A stretch of DNA of 64,000 nt from Kalaharituber pfeilii (GCA_015179045.1 WHUZ01000004.1:1116001-1180000); one strand, 5' to 3'; numbered from the stretch's first letter, positions 29,176-41,486 are shown. A program made the numbers and translations. The notes: generated by a model from the sequence alone, not told the origin.

Positions 29176-31063
29176 ATAGGTTAAATTGTCCGCCTCTAGC
29201 AATTATTAAATATGGCATAGTACATGCTTCTTTAAGCGAAAAGGGAAAATAGCTAGCCTAAAACAGAAAAGAATATGTAGATTCCCTTTGCATACTCCGT
29301 TTACCACTTAGTTTTATCTGGTACTTGTCTATGACCTTTATATATATGTGTGAATTAAACTCCTTCATAACATAATTTGATTCTTCACTATTTGCCCAAA
29401 CAATGATAATAAAATTGATTAACAGATGCAGAAGAAACAGAACATACTGCTCAAGGAACAGTATCTCGTGCGACCGATGCAACAGGTATATGCAAGTATA
29501 TGAAGAGCAGCATGCAGTGGAGGTTCAACTGGCATAGGGGGAGCAGCACCAGCAGCAGGAGTGAGAGGATGGTCCGATGGTGGGGGCAATTAAAAGAAAA
29601 TCAAATCGCTGCGACAGTTTAAAAGAAGGGGAACAGTGCATGCAACTGCTACATAACTAGTGCTTAGTCATCAAACCAAATGTCCGCCCACTCCACATAC
29701 AGATGTCCCTAACCATAGCACTTGGGATGTTGCCATGGTAACAGGGCCTGTAAAGGAACTACAAGACTAGGGACTAGGGTCGTTTCGTGCGAATCTAACC
29801 GTGGGGCTCTTGCTACATCAAAAATTGAAATACATGGCCTCACGACATTGCATCTCACCGCTGCATCGCCCTCCTGCCTGGCATCCTCACTCCGACATAT
29901 TACTCCATTTCGGAAAGGAAGTACAAGAGCATATATGTCTTCTCACTTACAATAAAGACATTCGCGTTGCAAGGACATGCATGCGCTACAGGAAGTCTAT
30001 TTGGAAAACTTACGCCGGACCTTCGAAGTACTTCACACGCCTCTGCTGATTGAGCAGCGATAGCAGTGCTTGAGTGGATCAAGAAGAATTTGTGCGGAAC
30101 GGGGTATGTAGTCAAACTATAACAAACAACACTTGTCCCATTCCAGTATCATCTACCTGGTTTGATGTCTTGGCTATCCATATCCATGCTAGTGTACCAG
30201 CTACTGCAACCAAGAGGCCACAGAATTGCAAGTACATATGTAGTTCTGCCATTCCACTAAGCCTATTCGTTGTCAGACTACATACATATCCCAACTTCGC
30301 AATCATGTAAATCATCTGCTGCCTATTCAGGCAGGGGTTCAGAAACGATTCAGGCTATCATGTTTTTCTTTTTCTTAGCGCTTACTGGGTGCATGCACAG
30401 GTGCAGGTAATCGGGGCATGGGGGCGATGTCAATTTCGAAATAGGTATAGATACCATACTAATTGGAAATTAGGCAGAGCAAATACCGCCCTCTGGATTA
30501 AGTCTAGTTACAAAATCATGCTGAGGTCACAAGTGAAGAATTATGTGCAAAGGTACTGTATGAGATGCCGGTCATGGACTCACCCTCCGAGTTTAAACCA
30601 GAGTTGTACTTGGTGTGTGGCCGGTTGTGAGCGATCAGTACTGTGCACGGAGAGTGGGCTGTATTCTCGGATGGGGCGCTACTGGTCCAATTACTACGGC
30701 GTCAGTGCGGGCCGCTGGCTGATGTACAAATGTGCCACCCAGGTGCTTCCGCGCTTCACAAATATATTGTATTCTGCCGCCGAATCAAACACATTACTCG
30801 AATCATTAGGATGTCGCAGTAAGGTTATATAGCGAATACAGCCCCTTAGAAAGCAATCTAGATTGCGGATGAAGCCTATTCTAATTGTAAGAACTTCACT
30901 ACGTGCATGTCCCCAGGCTGCTTCCTTCCCAAAGCTTGGACAATCCAGGTATCCATGCCTGAACATGTCCCCCCCGTACATATCGTTAGCACACAAATAT
31001 TTCCGAAGGTGTTCCTTTGTCCTAGGGAGCTGCAAGTCAAATTAGGTACAAAATAGCTTGCAT
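29176..31063. other. Intergenic DNA, no gene recognised
   Basis: A 147-residue ORF at 30389-30832 and an antisense one at 30694-31035 have no recognisable domain, intron signals or partner. They are probably chance ORFs or old remnants. Confidence 0.5.
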
Positions 31064-31077
31064 TGCAGGCATCCCTT

Positions 31078-31896
31078 CAGGACAAGGCAGGAGCGGGGTG
31101 GGTCCTAGGATGTCGAGCATCCTCAAAGTATCTGGGCGAACAGGCCACGGTGAACGACGCGGAGCTGATAGCGATAGGGGAGGCAATGGAGAGGGTGGAA
31201 GGGGAGCTACTGATCATAACCGACTCGAGGCACGCGATAAGCAGGATGAAGGCCACGGCTTCCGGAGACCCGACACACGACGGGGCGACAAAGCGGATGC
31301 GGGACGCCTGGGAAAGGAGGATAGCCCGAGGCGACTGGGACCTATCCGTGTTATGGGCGAAAGCACACAAGGGGATTCTAGGAAACGAGGCAGCGGACGA
31401 GGCGGCCACGATCGGAACAGCACTACAATACGAAGCAGAGATAATAACGGAGGCGGGTATGAGACAAGGAGGAAGGAGGGAGAGAGCCAGAGAGAGGGGG
31501 CGGCTGGGGCTGTCGTACAGACCGTTGGAGAGACTGGGGCACCTGACGGGGAGACTGGCGGGACTGCTAGGGGGTAAGGGTTTAAGAGCGTAGAGATGGC
31601 GCGTGGGGGAAGGAGACGGTCCCAATTGCAGATGGTGCGGTGAGAAAGAGGAGACGATGACACACGTATTGGAAGAATGCAGAGTATGGAAACGGAGATG
31701 GCCCGAGGGGGAAGAACACGTGAGGAGGCCACCCCGGGGTGGAGAAGACAAGGAGACCCACTGAAGAGGCTGGTAGAGATGTTGGGGGAGTAATCGAGTT
31801 CACAGACACATTATTTCTTATTTTTCCTATCCGTATCTTATTTGTTATGTACTTACACCTCGCCATAGCCCTTAGGGTGGCATGCGAGTAATGATA

Positions 31897-31922
<26 letters not shown>
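31078..31922 (+). mobile_element. 5'-truncated LINE A with nonsense mutation
   Basis: TSD TG(C/T)AGGCATCCCTT is at 31064-31077 and 31923-31936. It encodes most of RNase H (NDAELIA, ITDSR, NEAADEAA) and the knuckle CRWCGEKEETMTH. A TAG at 31591-31593 replaces the Trp of the conserved GLRAW motif (TGG to TAG). A tail and poly-A lie at 31858-31922. Confidence 0.9.
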
Positions 31923-31927
<5 letters not shown>

Positions 31928-31936
31928 GCATCCCTT

Positions 31937-33327
31937 ATTATGCCAAATTTTTGTTCTGCTCCAACGGAGCCATGGGAGATGCCGCTCCCTGTTCCCCTCA
32001 CGACATATATTGTAGTAGCACCCTTGCTACATGTGCAGTACATTGTTGCAGGGAAGGAAACTTGGGTACGTCACACAAACACCGGCCCATAATCAAAGTT
32101 ACGACAGGGTAGAGTTCAGAAACTACTTTAATGAGCCAGTGCAATTCAAGCTAACTGCGGGTAGCGAATTGTCATCGAGCGTCCAAAACTGCGAAATATC
32201 CAAACAGGGTTGGGCTGCGGAGTTTAATTGATGACAGAAGCGTCTGGAATAACTTTATTGGGGAAAACCATGCCCATGCCGCTTATGCCGCGCTTCCGAG
32301 GGAATGGAATAACTTTAAACGATACTGAAGTTACACACTCAATCCGTGCTTGCCCCTATATCCTTGAACCCCCCCCCCCCCAACCCACTATCTTGAGTGC
32401 TCCCAAAAAGGTAACTATGCCGCTTGATTTGGATTGCTATGCAAGCTCAAGCAAGGAACCCAACCCCTGTTTCTCCGAACTTTTGCCGGACGCAAGTATT
32501 TATCCATGTGGTAAACTCTTCGGAGGTTTGCAGCAAAAGAGGTCACAATACTTGAATTTGGCATCTAACATCCGGCGATAGTCTTCAGCTCTAACGCTTT
32601 GGTTTATCAGTACCCGCAAAACATTTGACCATACTACTATCTCCCATGCGCAACCCTAACATATCCCTGCAGATTCCACGCCATGCAACCGACTTGCCCC
32701 AACATGACAGACCTATAGACACAATACACCCAGTCGACAATTTCTATCCTCACAATGTGAGCTTGTTCACCTTAGCTTGAGTGTTACCAGAACCTATGAT
32801 AACGCCTTAGGTTTTGTGGGAAGAACTCGGTTATGGAATCTGCAAGGCTTGATTGTATCAGTCCTTGCCCTGAGCTCAGTAGCTCTGCGGTCGAAGTTCC
32901 CTACAGTATCCCAGGGAAAGGGAAACTTTAAATGACCTATGTTAAGGTCACGCGAATTGAGCCTCGCACCTTTATTTTGCGCGAAATCCAAGTGTCTTTA
33001 ACAACAGCGTTTTACTAGATACCAAGTTACGAATACGTCGAGCCCCGCATAAGTAGAGTTTAATGGGCCCGAAACAGGTCGGGAAAGTTCTCCTCAATGC
33101 GGTACCATAATATTGGAATCTCGAGGCACTCTCACCAAGGCGTAACGCAAATGATGCCCATTCAGTAGGTCTCTTTCCGGGAAATGTTAACCTGCGGTAT
33201 AATGTAAGTTTGGGCTGTCAGGTTCTGCAAGCAGAGGAGCTGTGCTCGATGTTCTTCATTCTCACTGATATACACTTTCTAATTACAAGGGCAAGTCCTC
33301 CCACTTGCCACAAATCCTTCTCTCCAT
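31937..33327. other. Intergenic DNA, no gene recognised
   Basis: Short ORFs without support. A C-run at 32370-32380. No repeats shared with the window. Confidence 0.5.
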
Positions 33328-33395
33328 TAGAGTGCTTCACCTAGAATCCGCCCATCACCGGGAAACGGCCCAAATTTATTAAACTACGTACAAAG

Positions 33396-34534
33396 CTACT
33401 TTCTGCCCACACGCGGGCGTAGAACCATACCTGATGTTTGTCCCTTTATTCCCTGCGCTAAAGCACTATTCTGAGTCATTCTGGAGGGGCCTGGGGTTGG
33501 GGAGGGTGGTGGACGAGGCATTTGACCTCCGCTACAGCGAGGAGTAAAGAGGGTGATAGTCGAGTGAACTGAGATACTATCACTGGAGTTCGAAGAGCTT
33601 TCTGAGTCTGAGGAGGTTGTACTGGTACTAGAGGAGTTGCTGAAGCGTGCTTTACGTTGACGAGGCTTCTGCTGTCGCTGAGAAGGTCTTGCCTTCTTGC
33701 CGGTTTGACGCTTGGGTGCACTTTTTCGCTCTTGCTCGAGTTGATCCTTCAGGGCCCGAGCTGTGACCAGCTCCTCTAGAGTAGCACCGTCTAGCACTCT
33801 CCCCAGCTTGCTTCCTAACTCTTTCTTACTCTTTCTGACGTTCAGCTTGTTTTCCTCTTTCCATTTCTCAAAGGTGTGCTTGACTAGCTCATAGTCCCGT
33901 TCTCGTGCAATACCGAAGTGCTGTAGCTTTTCTATCAGGTTATCAATGATGCTGGCCTTTTCTTGCTCTCTAAGGTGCTGCTGAAGCAGTAGCTTGCGCT
34001 GTCGAATAAGTCTAGCTGCCGCAGAACTGTCCTTCGGAGTGGCGGGTGGTCCGGAAGATGGAGATATTGACAGACTAGAGATATTGGCGTGAATCTGAGC
34101 AGCTTTTCGGGATGGCGAATGGTCAAGTAGCCGAGAAAGTACAACACGAGGGTTAAAAGGAATCAAGCCACATGCTTTAAAGGCACTTAGGATATTGGGT
34201 TCTGTATATGCAGCTTGACGCGCCTCCATATACAGAGGTAGAAAGTTACCTTTGAAGATGCCAGTAATTCCGAAACGTATGGCATCATCAACAGCAATAC
34301 TATAGGCATGCTGTAGTGGCCCAAAGAGGCCAACATCCAAAGGTTGAAGTAGATGGGTAGTATGTGATGGGAGACAATATAATGAAATATCATGAGCGAC
34401 ACAAATTTTGATGAACTCAATTGTGACATGAGAGTCATGTCCATCCACAATAAGAAGCCGTTGTCGCCCCCCAGCTTGGGATGTAGTATGAGGAATAAAG
34501 ACTTTCTGAAGCCATTCAATGCTCAGAACCCGCT
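33396..34534 (-). pseudogene. pogo-like transposase, C-terminal part
   Basis: Minus strand: IVDGHDSHVT (second catalytic Asp) and HLLQPLDVGLFGPLQ (third Asp) of the DDE_1/CENP-B-type domain, then a Lys-rich tail (KKARPSQRQQKPRQRK) and a Ser-rich stretch before the end at 33396. Cut-and-paste transposase family. The N-terminal part lies beyond the inserted LINE at 35567-36324. Confidence 0.87.
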
Positions 34535-34546
34535 CCGTATAACCTC

Positions 34547-35566
34547 TTTTTTTTTTTTTTTTTTTTTATATCATTAATCGCTTGCCGCCCTATGGGCTAT
34601 GGCGATGTCCTAGATACATAATGAAACGAGTAAGATAGCTCTCCCCTTGTCGTCCCCTCTACTACATGAAAGGAAAAATTCTCCGCGTTCTGGACTCACT
34701 CCCCCAACATGTCTATCATCGCCCTCAGCGGGTCCCCCTCCCCCTCCTTTCCCCGTGGTGGTCTCCTTATATGCTCCTCCCCTCCTGGCCACCGCCGCCT
34801 CCATACCCTACACCCCCCTAGCAAATGTCTCGTCGTCTCTTCCTCTTCTCCGCACCACCTGCACTCTGGGCCGTCCCCTTCGCCTAAATGCCACCTCCAG
34901 GCCCTCAGCCCCTTGCCCCCCAGGAGGCCCGCCAACCGTCCTATCCCATTGCCGCACCTCTCTAGCGGCTTGTATGTCAATCCCAACCGGTTCCTCTCCT
35001 CCGCTCTCTCTCTCCTCCCCCTCTGTCTCAATCCGGCCTCTGTCACCATCTCCGACTTGTACTGCAAAGCGGTACCCGTTCTCGCTGCCTTGTCAGCCCT
35101 CTCGTTGCCGGAAATCCCCCTATGCGCCTTAACCCATAATGCCGCTATGTCCCAGTCTCCTCTCAGGATCCTCTTTTCCCAGGCTTCCCTGAGCCGCCTC
35201 GTCGCCCCGTCGTGAGCGAGCTCCCCCTTGAAACCGCAGTCATCCTCTGGATTGCGTATCTGGAGTCCGTTATGATCAATAGCTCCCCTTCCACTCTCTC
35301 CATCGCCTCACTGATCGCCATCAGTTCCGCATCGTTCACTGTCGCATCCTCCCCTAGATATATTGATGTCGAAATCCCCCCCCAAAACATCCCCGCTCCC
35401 GCCTTCTCCTCCCTCATGCTCCCGTCTGTGTATGCTGGAACCCACCCCTCATCCGTAACATCATCTATATGTCTCTCCCACTCCCCCCCTCCGCATCCCG
35501 GTGTAACGTCTGTAAGACTGCCAGAGGCAATTCCCTGTTATGTGTCAACGACCCTCTCAGATACAA
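34547..35566 (-). mobile_element. LINE A inserted in pogo transposase
   Basis: TSD CCGTATAACCTC is at 34535-34546 and 35567-35578. ORF2 pieces: RNase H (NDAELMA, IITDSRY, around 35250-35350), then after a frameshift LAGLLGGKGLRAWRWHLG and CRWCGEEEETTRHLLGGC (34700-35067). The tail is the ATCGC/GCGAT version. Confidence 0.92.
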
Positions 35567-36324
35567 CCGTATAACCTCGCTTCGAATAGGTAAATTGAAA
35601 TTCCCTGGTGCCGGTTTTACTTCCAGTAAACTGATGCCATCCCATATAATGGTCTGTTCCTTTATAGATAATCATAGAAGGAAGTACACGACCACTAGCA
35701 GATATAGTCTCAACACAAGTTAAAAGCTGACGGTTGCCATCATCGGAAACTGGAAAGTTTCCTTGTCGCCAAGAACAAATAGGAACGTGCTGCCAAGCCC
35801 ATTAAGAACCCTTTTTCATCCATATTATATGTATTTTCTGGATGAACAGTAGCTAATAGCTTCTGTATCTTATTAAAATGATCCTTAATAACCTTGGGTT
35901 GCGCTGCTTCCATACGTTCTTGCTCAATAGGTATTGTAAATCGTGTAACAAGGTGAGGATGCCGATTGAGAAACCGAGTAACCCAATTCTTTCCTGGTGC
36001 TTGCTTTTTAGGATTTAGAAGCTGTGCTGCTTGTCTGACATGTTCTATACGTGGAGGAAACCCAGCTCGTTCAAGCTCATCAATAGATCGTATAATCGCC
36101 TTCTCGTCGAGTGGAGTGATGAGTTGTTGATTAGCATGTGCAGTTCGCTTCGGTTTCGCACCACGGAGTCGGTCACGTAGAGTCTCATATGCAAGACCAT
36201 GAGCCTCTGCAGCTGCACGTATGGATAAGGGATTCTTTTCTCTCTTCGTAGCACGTATAGCTAATGCGATAGCTTGCTCTCGTTCCTCTTGCTTTTTCAG
36301 GTCTCGTTGCTTAAGTCGCCCCAT
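35567..36324 (-). pseudogene. pogo-like transposase, N-terminal part
   Basis: Starts at ATG 36324. It has a helix-turn-helix psq-type region (AIRAAAEAHGLAYETLRDRL), then a CENP-B-like HTH (FPPRIEHVRQAAQLL, GKNWVTRFLNRHP) and the first catalytic Asp in YNMDEKGFLMGL. The frame stops near 35740. Shifting one base near 35780 continues it (GNFPVSDDGNRQLL ... YKGTDHYMGWHQF) to the LINE insertion site. Confidence 0.87.
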
Positions 36325-36995
36325 ATTACTAGGTAGTTTTTAGTTAGCAATCATTAATTTTACTTCTTAGTAGGTTTCATACTACCTCTACGATCGAAAT
36401 CTAGTCTCTCGTACTGGTGTAGAATAGGTATATTGATACAGATGACAATTCTACGCCCCTGATGTATGAGCCGCATTCGCAAAAAGCAATGTGAGACATC
36501 TGGGCGGTTTCTGCGTGATGGGCGGATTCTAGGTGAAACACTCTACCTTCTAAACCCCGTGGCGAGCAAGAGCACCACCCCACCCCTAAAGACACCCGCA
36601 CTCACCCCAACCAACACCCCCGAGGGCACCATCAAGACAAGAAACGGCATCGCCATACACGCTATACCCCTCAGAAAGAACCTGGGGAACGTCCGAAAAT
36701 GGTTGGAAGCCGCAAACAAAGATCTGGGACGGACCGGGATGTCTCCGGACAGTCCAAAAGGACTGTCCTGACTGTCCTGACTGTCCCGAAGGTTGCATAA
36801 CTGACTGTCCCATCTTGCATATGGTGCGGCTGAGCTGCCTGTCTCAAACTTGGCCACTAGCGAGAATTCATTAAAAAAGCGAAGTACCTAAATACATGAT
36901 TGTACGAAATACAGAATGATACATCATACTGATGCAGTAGAAGATACAGTGATACAATCTTGAGTCTTATTACGCTCCACACACTCTGTCCGAGG

Positions 36996-37886
36996 CTACT
37001 TTCGCTGCCTTTCTGCTATTTCAGCTCCTGTCAAGGTACGACCAGCTGCCTTTTCTTTAATTTTACGTTGGGGCAATATGCTGGAAGATACGACTAGTGC
37101 AAAGTGATGAGGTACTGTTGGTACTGTGAAATGATCAGTGATATGCCAACCAGCTGTTGTTAGTTCTCTTAACATCCGATTGATTCTTTCCTCAACAGTA
37201 ATAGGAATTTTACTGCTATGACGGCTGTTATAGTATGCTTTAGGATTCAACTGCATTCCTTCTTCTGTACGAAGGTGTAAGGACATATTGTAACTCAATC
37301 CTGCTCACCTATACTGTATAGCATCTCCTACTGCTTGCTGATAATCAGTATTGCGACGTTTATGCTGGATATATATTAATGGATTTGGTGCCAAAGGATG
37401 AGTATGGATTTTATCTGATATAGCAAGCACCCAAGTATCTGTTCCACTATCTATATCTACTCGCAAATTGGTAGATATTGCCCATAGACATTCTTTGGCT
37501 TGTGTGTTGGTCTGGTGTCTGCGCTGTACTATATATATATTAGTACATAAGTCTTAATTAAAATATATTGACTACCTTCAGAATTCTCTGCATCTAGTTT
37601 TCTAGTATCTCGGGGCTTGCCATGATGTACACATCCATAGCGTATACGACCTTTCTTTTCAGACCCACTCAAAGTCACCACAGCGAAGCCTTTGGTAAAT
37701 GCATAGTCCTGGAGTCTATCTAAAGCCATATTTGGCCATGCATATTGCTCGCCATCCATAGGGATGTAATTCAGGCATCTCTTCTACAACCTTTATTACT
37801 ACCGAAACAAGCTCCTTTGGAAGGCTCGGGTGTGGAGTCCAGGTCTGCTTCGCACTCAAGGTACTGGTTGCAGTGGAGAGTGACAT
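36996..37886 (-). pseudogene. MULE FAR1-like DNA-binding protein, DDE domain missing
   Basis: Start ATG at 37886 (MSLSTATSTLSAKQ). A one-base shift near 37760 leads to a FAR1/WRKY-GCM1-type domain (ALDRLQDYAFTKGFAVVTLS ... YGCVHHGKPRD). A 47-nt intron 37529-37575 (GTAGTC...CTAAT...ATAG) joins to QTNTQAKECLWAIS and HTHPLAPNP. TGA at about 37307 interrupts RxAGLSYN. The frame then runs to TGAEIAERQRK at 36996. The catalytic core that the MULE at 53039 has is absent. Confidence 0.75.
37529..37575 (-). other. Intron in MULE FAR1-like gene
   Basis: Minus-strand GT...CTAAT...AG, 47 nt. Removing it keeps the frame (GAG-GTA junction). Confidence 0.72.
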
Positions 37887-38748
37887 TTTAGTGAGCGCAA
37901 AGCAAGTATAGGGCAGAAAAATTAAATAAGGACTCGCGAGTACTATATGAATATATGTATCGGCTGGAAAATATCTGGGATGTAAAGTGCGTGAAGCCTT
38001 TGTAATTGTGTTGGAGTCTTGCAAAAATGAAAATCTCAAAACCAGTAGCTACAGTGCGAATTATCAAAGAAAAATTTCCCAGTTCGGAGAGTTAGGCGCA
38101 CTGATTACCCTGCACCGAAAATATCTGCCGCACCAAGACAGTGTGCCACACCAAGACAGTGAGCTCAGCCGCACCATATGCAAGACGGGACAGTCAGTTA
38201 TGCAACCTTCGGGACAGTCAGGACAGTCAGGACAGTCCTTTTGGACTGTCCGGAGACATCCCGGGGACGGACAGTCGGAATTCGGTGGTTGAGAAGAAAG
38301 GAAATTCTAACGGAGGAGGGAAAATTAACCAGCTCAGTCGTGGTATACCTGGAGAAGCACGTTGAGCTGGAGAGAGTGAGATTGGGAGGGAAATTGTTGA
38401 GGTCTTGCAAGTATGAGTGGGACAGGGGACGGAAATAGACCGATACTGTTTTTCTTCTGTTTACGCCTGTAACACCGGGACACTCACAGGCAATAACCTG
38501 ATTTGGAACCCTGTTACTTCCCCTTCACACTGGAGGATCCGGGGATCACTACTTGAACGCTCGTGTTATCTGTTATTTTTTCTTTTATTCCATATGTAAC
38601 TAAATCGCCATAGGCGTTAGGGCGGCATGCGATTACTGATATAAAAAAAAAAAATTTGACCTGATGGCAACTTCCACTTTCTCAAAGCAACCGTCATCCA
38701 ACAGGCTTGGCAAACTCTTCCTGACAGTGCTTAACCTCAGCTGACCTC

Positions 38749-39585
38749 CAGTGTTCCCAACGGGCCGGCCAGGCCAGGCCAAGGGTATGGCCTGGCCGGC
38801 CTGGGCCATAGAAATCTAGGCCTGGGCCGGCCTGAAACATTCAGGCCGGCCGTGAGGTCCGCCCGCGCCGGTCCAGGCGGCCTGAATGTTTCAGGCCGGC
38901 CCAGGCCGCCCAGGCCGGTCCAGGCCATTCAGGCCATTCAGGCCGGTCCAGGCCATTGAGGCCATTCAGGCTACAGTGTGAGTTAAGTTATACAGTAGCT
39001 ATATACAGAACGTACTCTAAATTCTACTCTAATGTTTAGGATTTTGCTTGCTGATTTTACACCGCCAGTATCGCTTTCCATTAGCCATGCACAGCTTCAC
39101 CATACTGTCAAATCCAACTTTGTCGCACCAGATTTTTGTAACCCAAATTCCAGAAGACTCGATATCGGCATCAGATGGGACTGCAGGGAATCGTCGATGC
39201 AAGATCAAAACTTGAACTGCACTATGGAGAGTGAAGAATAGTAGAATACTAAAGGAATCATCATCGCCAGAACCGGTGGTTGGAATGTCTGTCTCCCTGC
39301 AGTACTAATAAGAAATTAGTATATAGTCAAGCGATACAAAAAAAAATTACTTACCTGAATACCTGCGAAAAGCGCTGCTCAATGAAAAAAAAAGTCTAGA
39401 TATTTATCCGAAAATATTGAAAGGTTCATATTAAATCCGTGTCCAAGTAACCTGAAGGTGGCCCCTGAAATAGCCTCATAACCAGCCCTCCTGCCCCTGA
39501 AATTGCTTAAACGGCCTGAATGGCCTGGACCGGCCTGGACCAGCCTGGGCGGCCTGGTCGGCGGCCTGGCCGGTTGGGAACACTG
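38749..39585. mobile_element. GGCC-rich element with CAGTGTTCCCAA ends
   Basis: Inverted ends CAGTGTTCCCAAC...GGCCAGGCC at both sides, each followed by dense arrays of GGCCTGGAC/GGCCGGCC/TTCAGGCC motifs (about 230 bp left, 90 bp right) around an AT-rich core with no intact ORF. The ends suggest a hAT-like non-autonomous element, but the flanks show no 8-bp duplication. Confidence 0.6.
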
Positions 39586-39700
39586 CATGATATACCCGGG
39601 TCGGGTTAGAAACAACTAACTACAAATTCTACATACACACCTCGAGCACCTAGTGCCCTCTGTCCCAGGTGACCCCAGATCGAGGCAGGCAAACCAGTAC

Positions 39701-39953
39701 TACCAGGGTGGCCGAACAAAGTATCAATGATGCCATGACGCATGATAATCACACCATTCATAGTTATCAATACCATGACGATGATGAGAGAGAAGCTTGT
39801 TAGTCAGCACTCAATGTTAAATAGAATAATGCAAATAACCGACACGCTGGACGCCTATATATAGAGGCCTTCACGGCCTCTATACAAAGGTCAAGTTTCA
39901 AGCGTTGTTCTGAGTTACACCTACGTTTCGCTGCAATCGCAGACACCGTAACA
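39701..39953 (-). mobile_element. Solo LTR, third family (253 bp)
   Basis: The minus strand begins TGTTACGGTGTC and carries TATA-like CTATATATAGG. TSD AGTAC is at 39696-39700 and 39954-39958. The other end reads CACCCTGGTA rather than the usual CA, probably mutated. Copia-like by size and ends, uncertain. Confidence 0.72.
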
Positions 39954-40348
39954 AGTACTCGACCGGGTGGCCCTCCACCTCTTTCTGCTTCCACCCTTTC
40001 TCCTCTAGGTCCTCCCAGGATTGCCACATGACTTGCGCCCTATCTTTTTCTTTCCTCTTACCTGAACACCACATACTCAGCACTCCATGCCTCTCCACAC
40101 GTGCATTGGCACCTCCTCACCACTGATCATCCTCCTCCACATAGCTCCGCCTTTTCCAGTCCCCAGCCAGGTGTAATTTGTGAGTGCTTTCCTGCCCCAC
40201 TTACCTGCTCTCTCCATCTCCTTCTTCCTTTTTCAAACTAACTCCTGTCACAGCCCGCCTTCAGTGGCCTGCCCATCATACCTCATATGGTTGACCCCTC
40301 TTTGGCCTTCTCATCTGCCTTCTCATTGCCCTCTATCCCACATGGGCC

Positions 40349-41486
40349 CGGAATGTCTCCATCCAGTCACTTTTCTGACTGGATGGAAGTAGGGATAAAA
40401 GGCGCTAGCCAGATATATATTTAAAGCATCCGCTAATCTACTAGTACATACAACCCATGTTCACACCCATGTTCACACCCATGTTCACATCGTTATCCAC
40501 CACGCCACCATACCACCTAATCCAGTACTTGGGTATCTACTTCAGTATCCTCCTGAACTATCCTACATGACTGCAGAACAATCACATCCTGAGTATGATT
40601 TTCAGCAATATTATCATGTTCTTGGATAGCTCGCCGTTTAGCTAACTCAACTTCAGCCACTTCGGCACCAGTAGGCCCACGAGCAGTGCCTTTTGTCTTT
40701 GGGTTACGTGAGGTTGGGGTACCAGATGCTGTTCGAAACTGGGTCCGGAAGCTTGGTTCTGGAGAAGGTAAAATTGTAGTTGGGAAAGTGGGAGTTTTCC
40801 AGCGAGTTTGCAATGCTTGAACAGTTTGTTGAAACTCTCGAACTTGATGTGCTGCTATATGAGCAGGTTGTGCTGCAAAATGACTCTCGAGATTGTATGT
40901 TGTCTGAACAAAGTTGTATCGACCTTGAGGGTCAGGTAAGAGATTAGGTGTTAGAAGTGGAGTGGATAATGAGGTCTGAGTATTGTCAAGAGTCATAGTC
41001 CAGTGTTGATATGGATCCCATGCCGATTTGTTGAGATGCCAACGAGGATGAATAAGTGAAAGTGGGATAGACTCCTCAAGAAGAAAAAATGTGCGCAGAA
41101 AGTGTTGACATGGGATAGCATATTAGATAATAATCGAGCATGTAGTACAAGGAGTATTTCCCATATCTTTAGCAGAATCAGAGTTCTGGTAAGTAGGAGA
41201 TGATGCTGCTTGCCATTCATATTTTAATATATCGATGCAATACATAGTAACATGCCCCTGTAACTGTGAAAATGCTCCGATACCAGTACTGTCTAGATGA
41301 AGTGGCCAATGACGCTTAAGGCGACTGCGGTTCTCGGCTAATGAAGTATCATCGAAATATCCATGTATCCTTGTATTGTGGCGTTATGTACTAGTAGATT
41401 AGCGGATGCTTTAGATATATATCTGGCTAGCGCCTTTTATCCCTACTTCCATCCAGTCAGAAAAGTGACTGGATGGAGACATTCCG
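40349..41486 (-). mobile_element. MULE deletion derivative (1138 bp)
   Basis: TIRs of about 105 bp starting CGGAATGTCTCCATCCAGTC; TSD CATGGGCC is at 40341-40348 and 41487-41494. It keeps only the C-terminal part of the transposase gene found in the MULE at 53039. Short tandem CCCATGTTCACA x3 at 40450-40488. Confidence 0.9.
40517..41220 (-). pseudogene. MULE transposase C-terminal remnant
   Basis: ESHFAAQPAHIAAHQVREFQ and FRTASGTPTSRNPK closely match the C-terminal region of the 53343 transposase. The preceding part includes a Cys/His motif (CTTC...PCQHFL region, 41090-41190) with a stop in it. The DDE domain is gone. Confidence 0.82.

Larger units (their letters stand above)
33330..36542 (-). 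mobile_element. pogo/Fot-like Tc1-mariner transposon, broken
   Basis: Terminal inverted repeats GAGTG(C/T)TTCACCTAGAATCC... reach about 29 bp and are flanked by TA on both sides (33328-33329 and 36543-36544), the usual Tc1/mariner target duplication. The single transposase gene runs on the minus strand. A LINE A insertion (34547-35566) and a frameshift disable it. The element sits at the left end of a half-LINE A sequence. Confidence 0.9.
36735..38263 (-). mobile_element. MULE derivative with FAR1-type gene, no DDE core
   Basis: About 100-bp terminal inverted repeats (CGGGATGTCTCCGGACAGTC...) and a perfect 9-bp TSD GGGACGGAC (36726-36734 and 38264-38272), typical of Mutator-like elements. 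The TIR starts with a palindrome GGACAGTCC-AAAA-GGACTGTCC and repeated GGACAGTCA motifs. It is inserted in the half-LINE ORF1. Confidence 0.9.
36545..38654 (+). mobile_element. Half-LINE A (ORF1-only), split by a MULE
   Basis: The left part (36545-36734) encodes TRNGIAIHAIPLRKNLGNVR; the right part (38273-38440) encodes GIRWLRRKEILTEEG and SSVVVYLEKHVELERVRLGG. Together they form the C-terminal, RRM-like domain of a LINE ORF1. After the stop there is no ORF2, only a 3' UTR and the A tail (ATCGC/GCGAT) with poly-A 38643-38654. The 5' end is truncated. Confidence 0.83.

Noticed and set aside
29258..29482. Small ORF next to the LINE A at 29007
   Set aside because: AT-rich, no homology recognised by eye and no intron or promoter pattern.
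30389..30832. 147-residue ORF as a host gene
   Set aside because: No recognisable domain, low-complexity context and an overlapping antisense ORF; nothing supports coding.
31077..31751. 224-residue minus-strand ORF over a LINE A
   Set aside because: Shadow of RNase H on the + strand; no motifs of its own.
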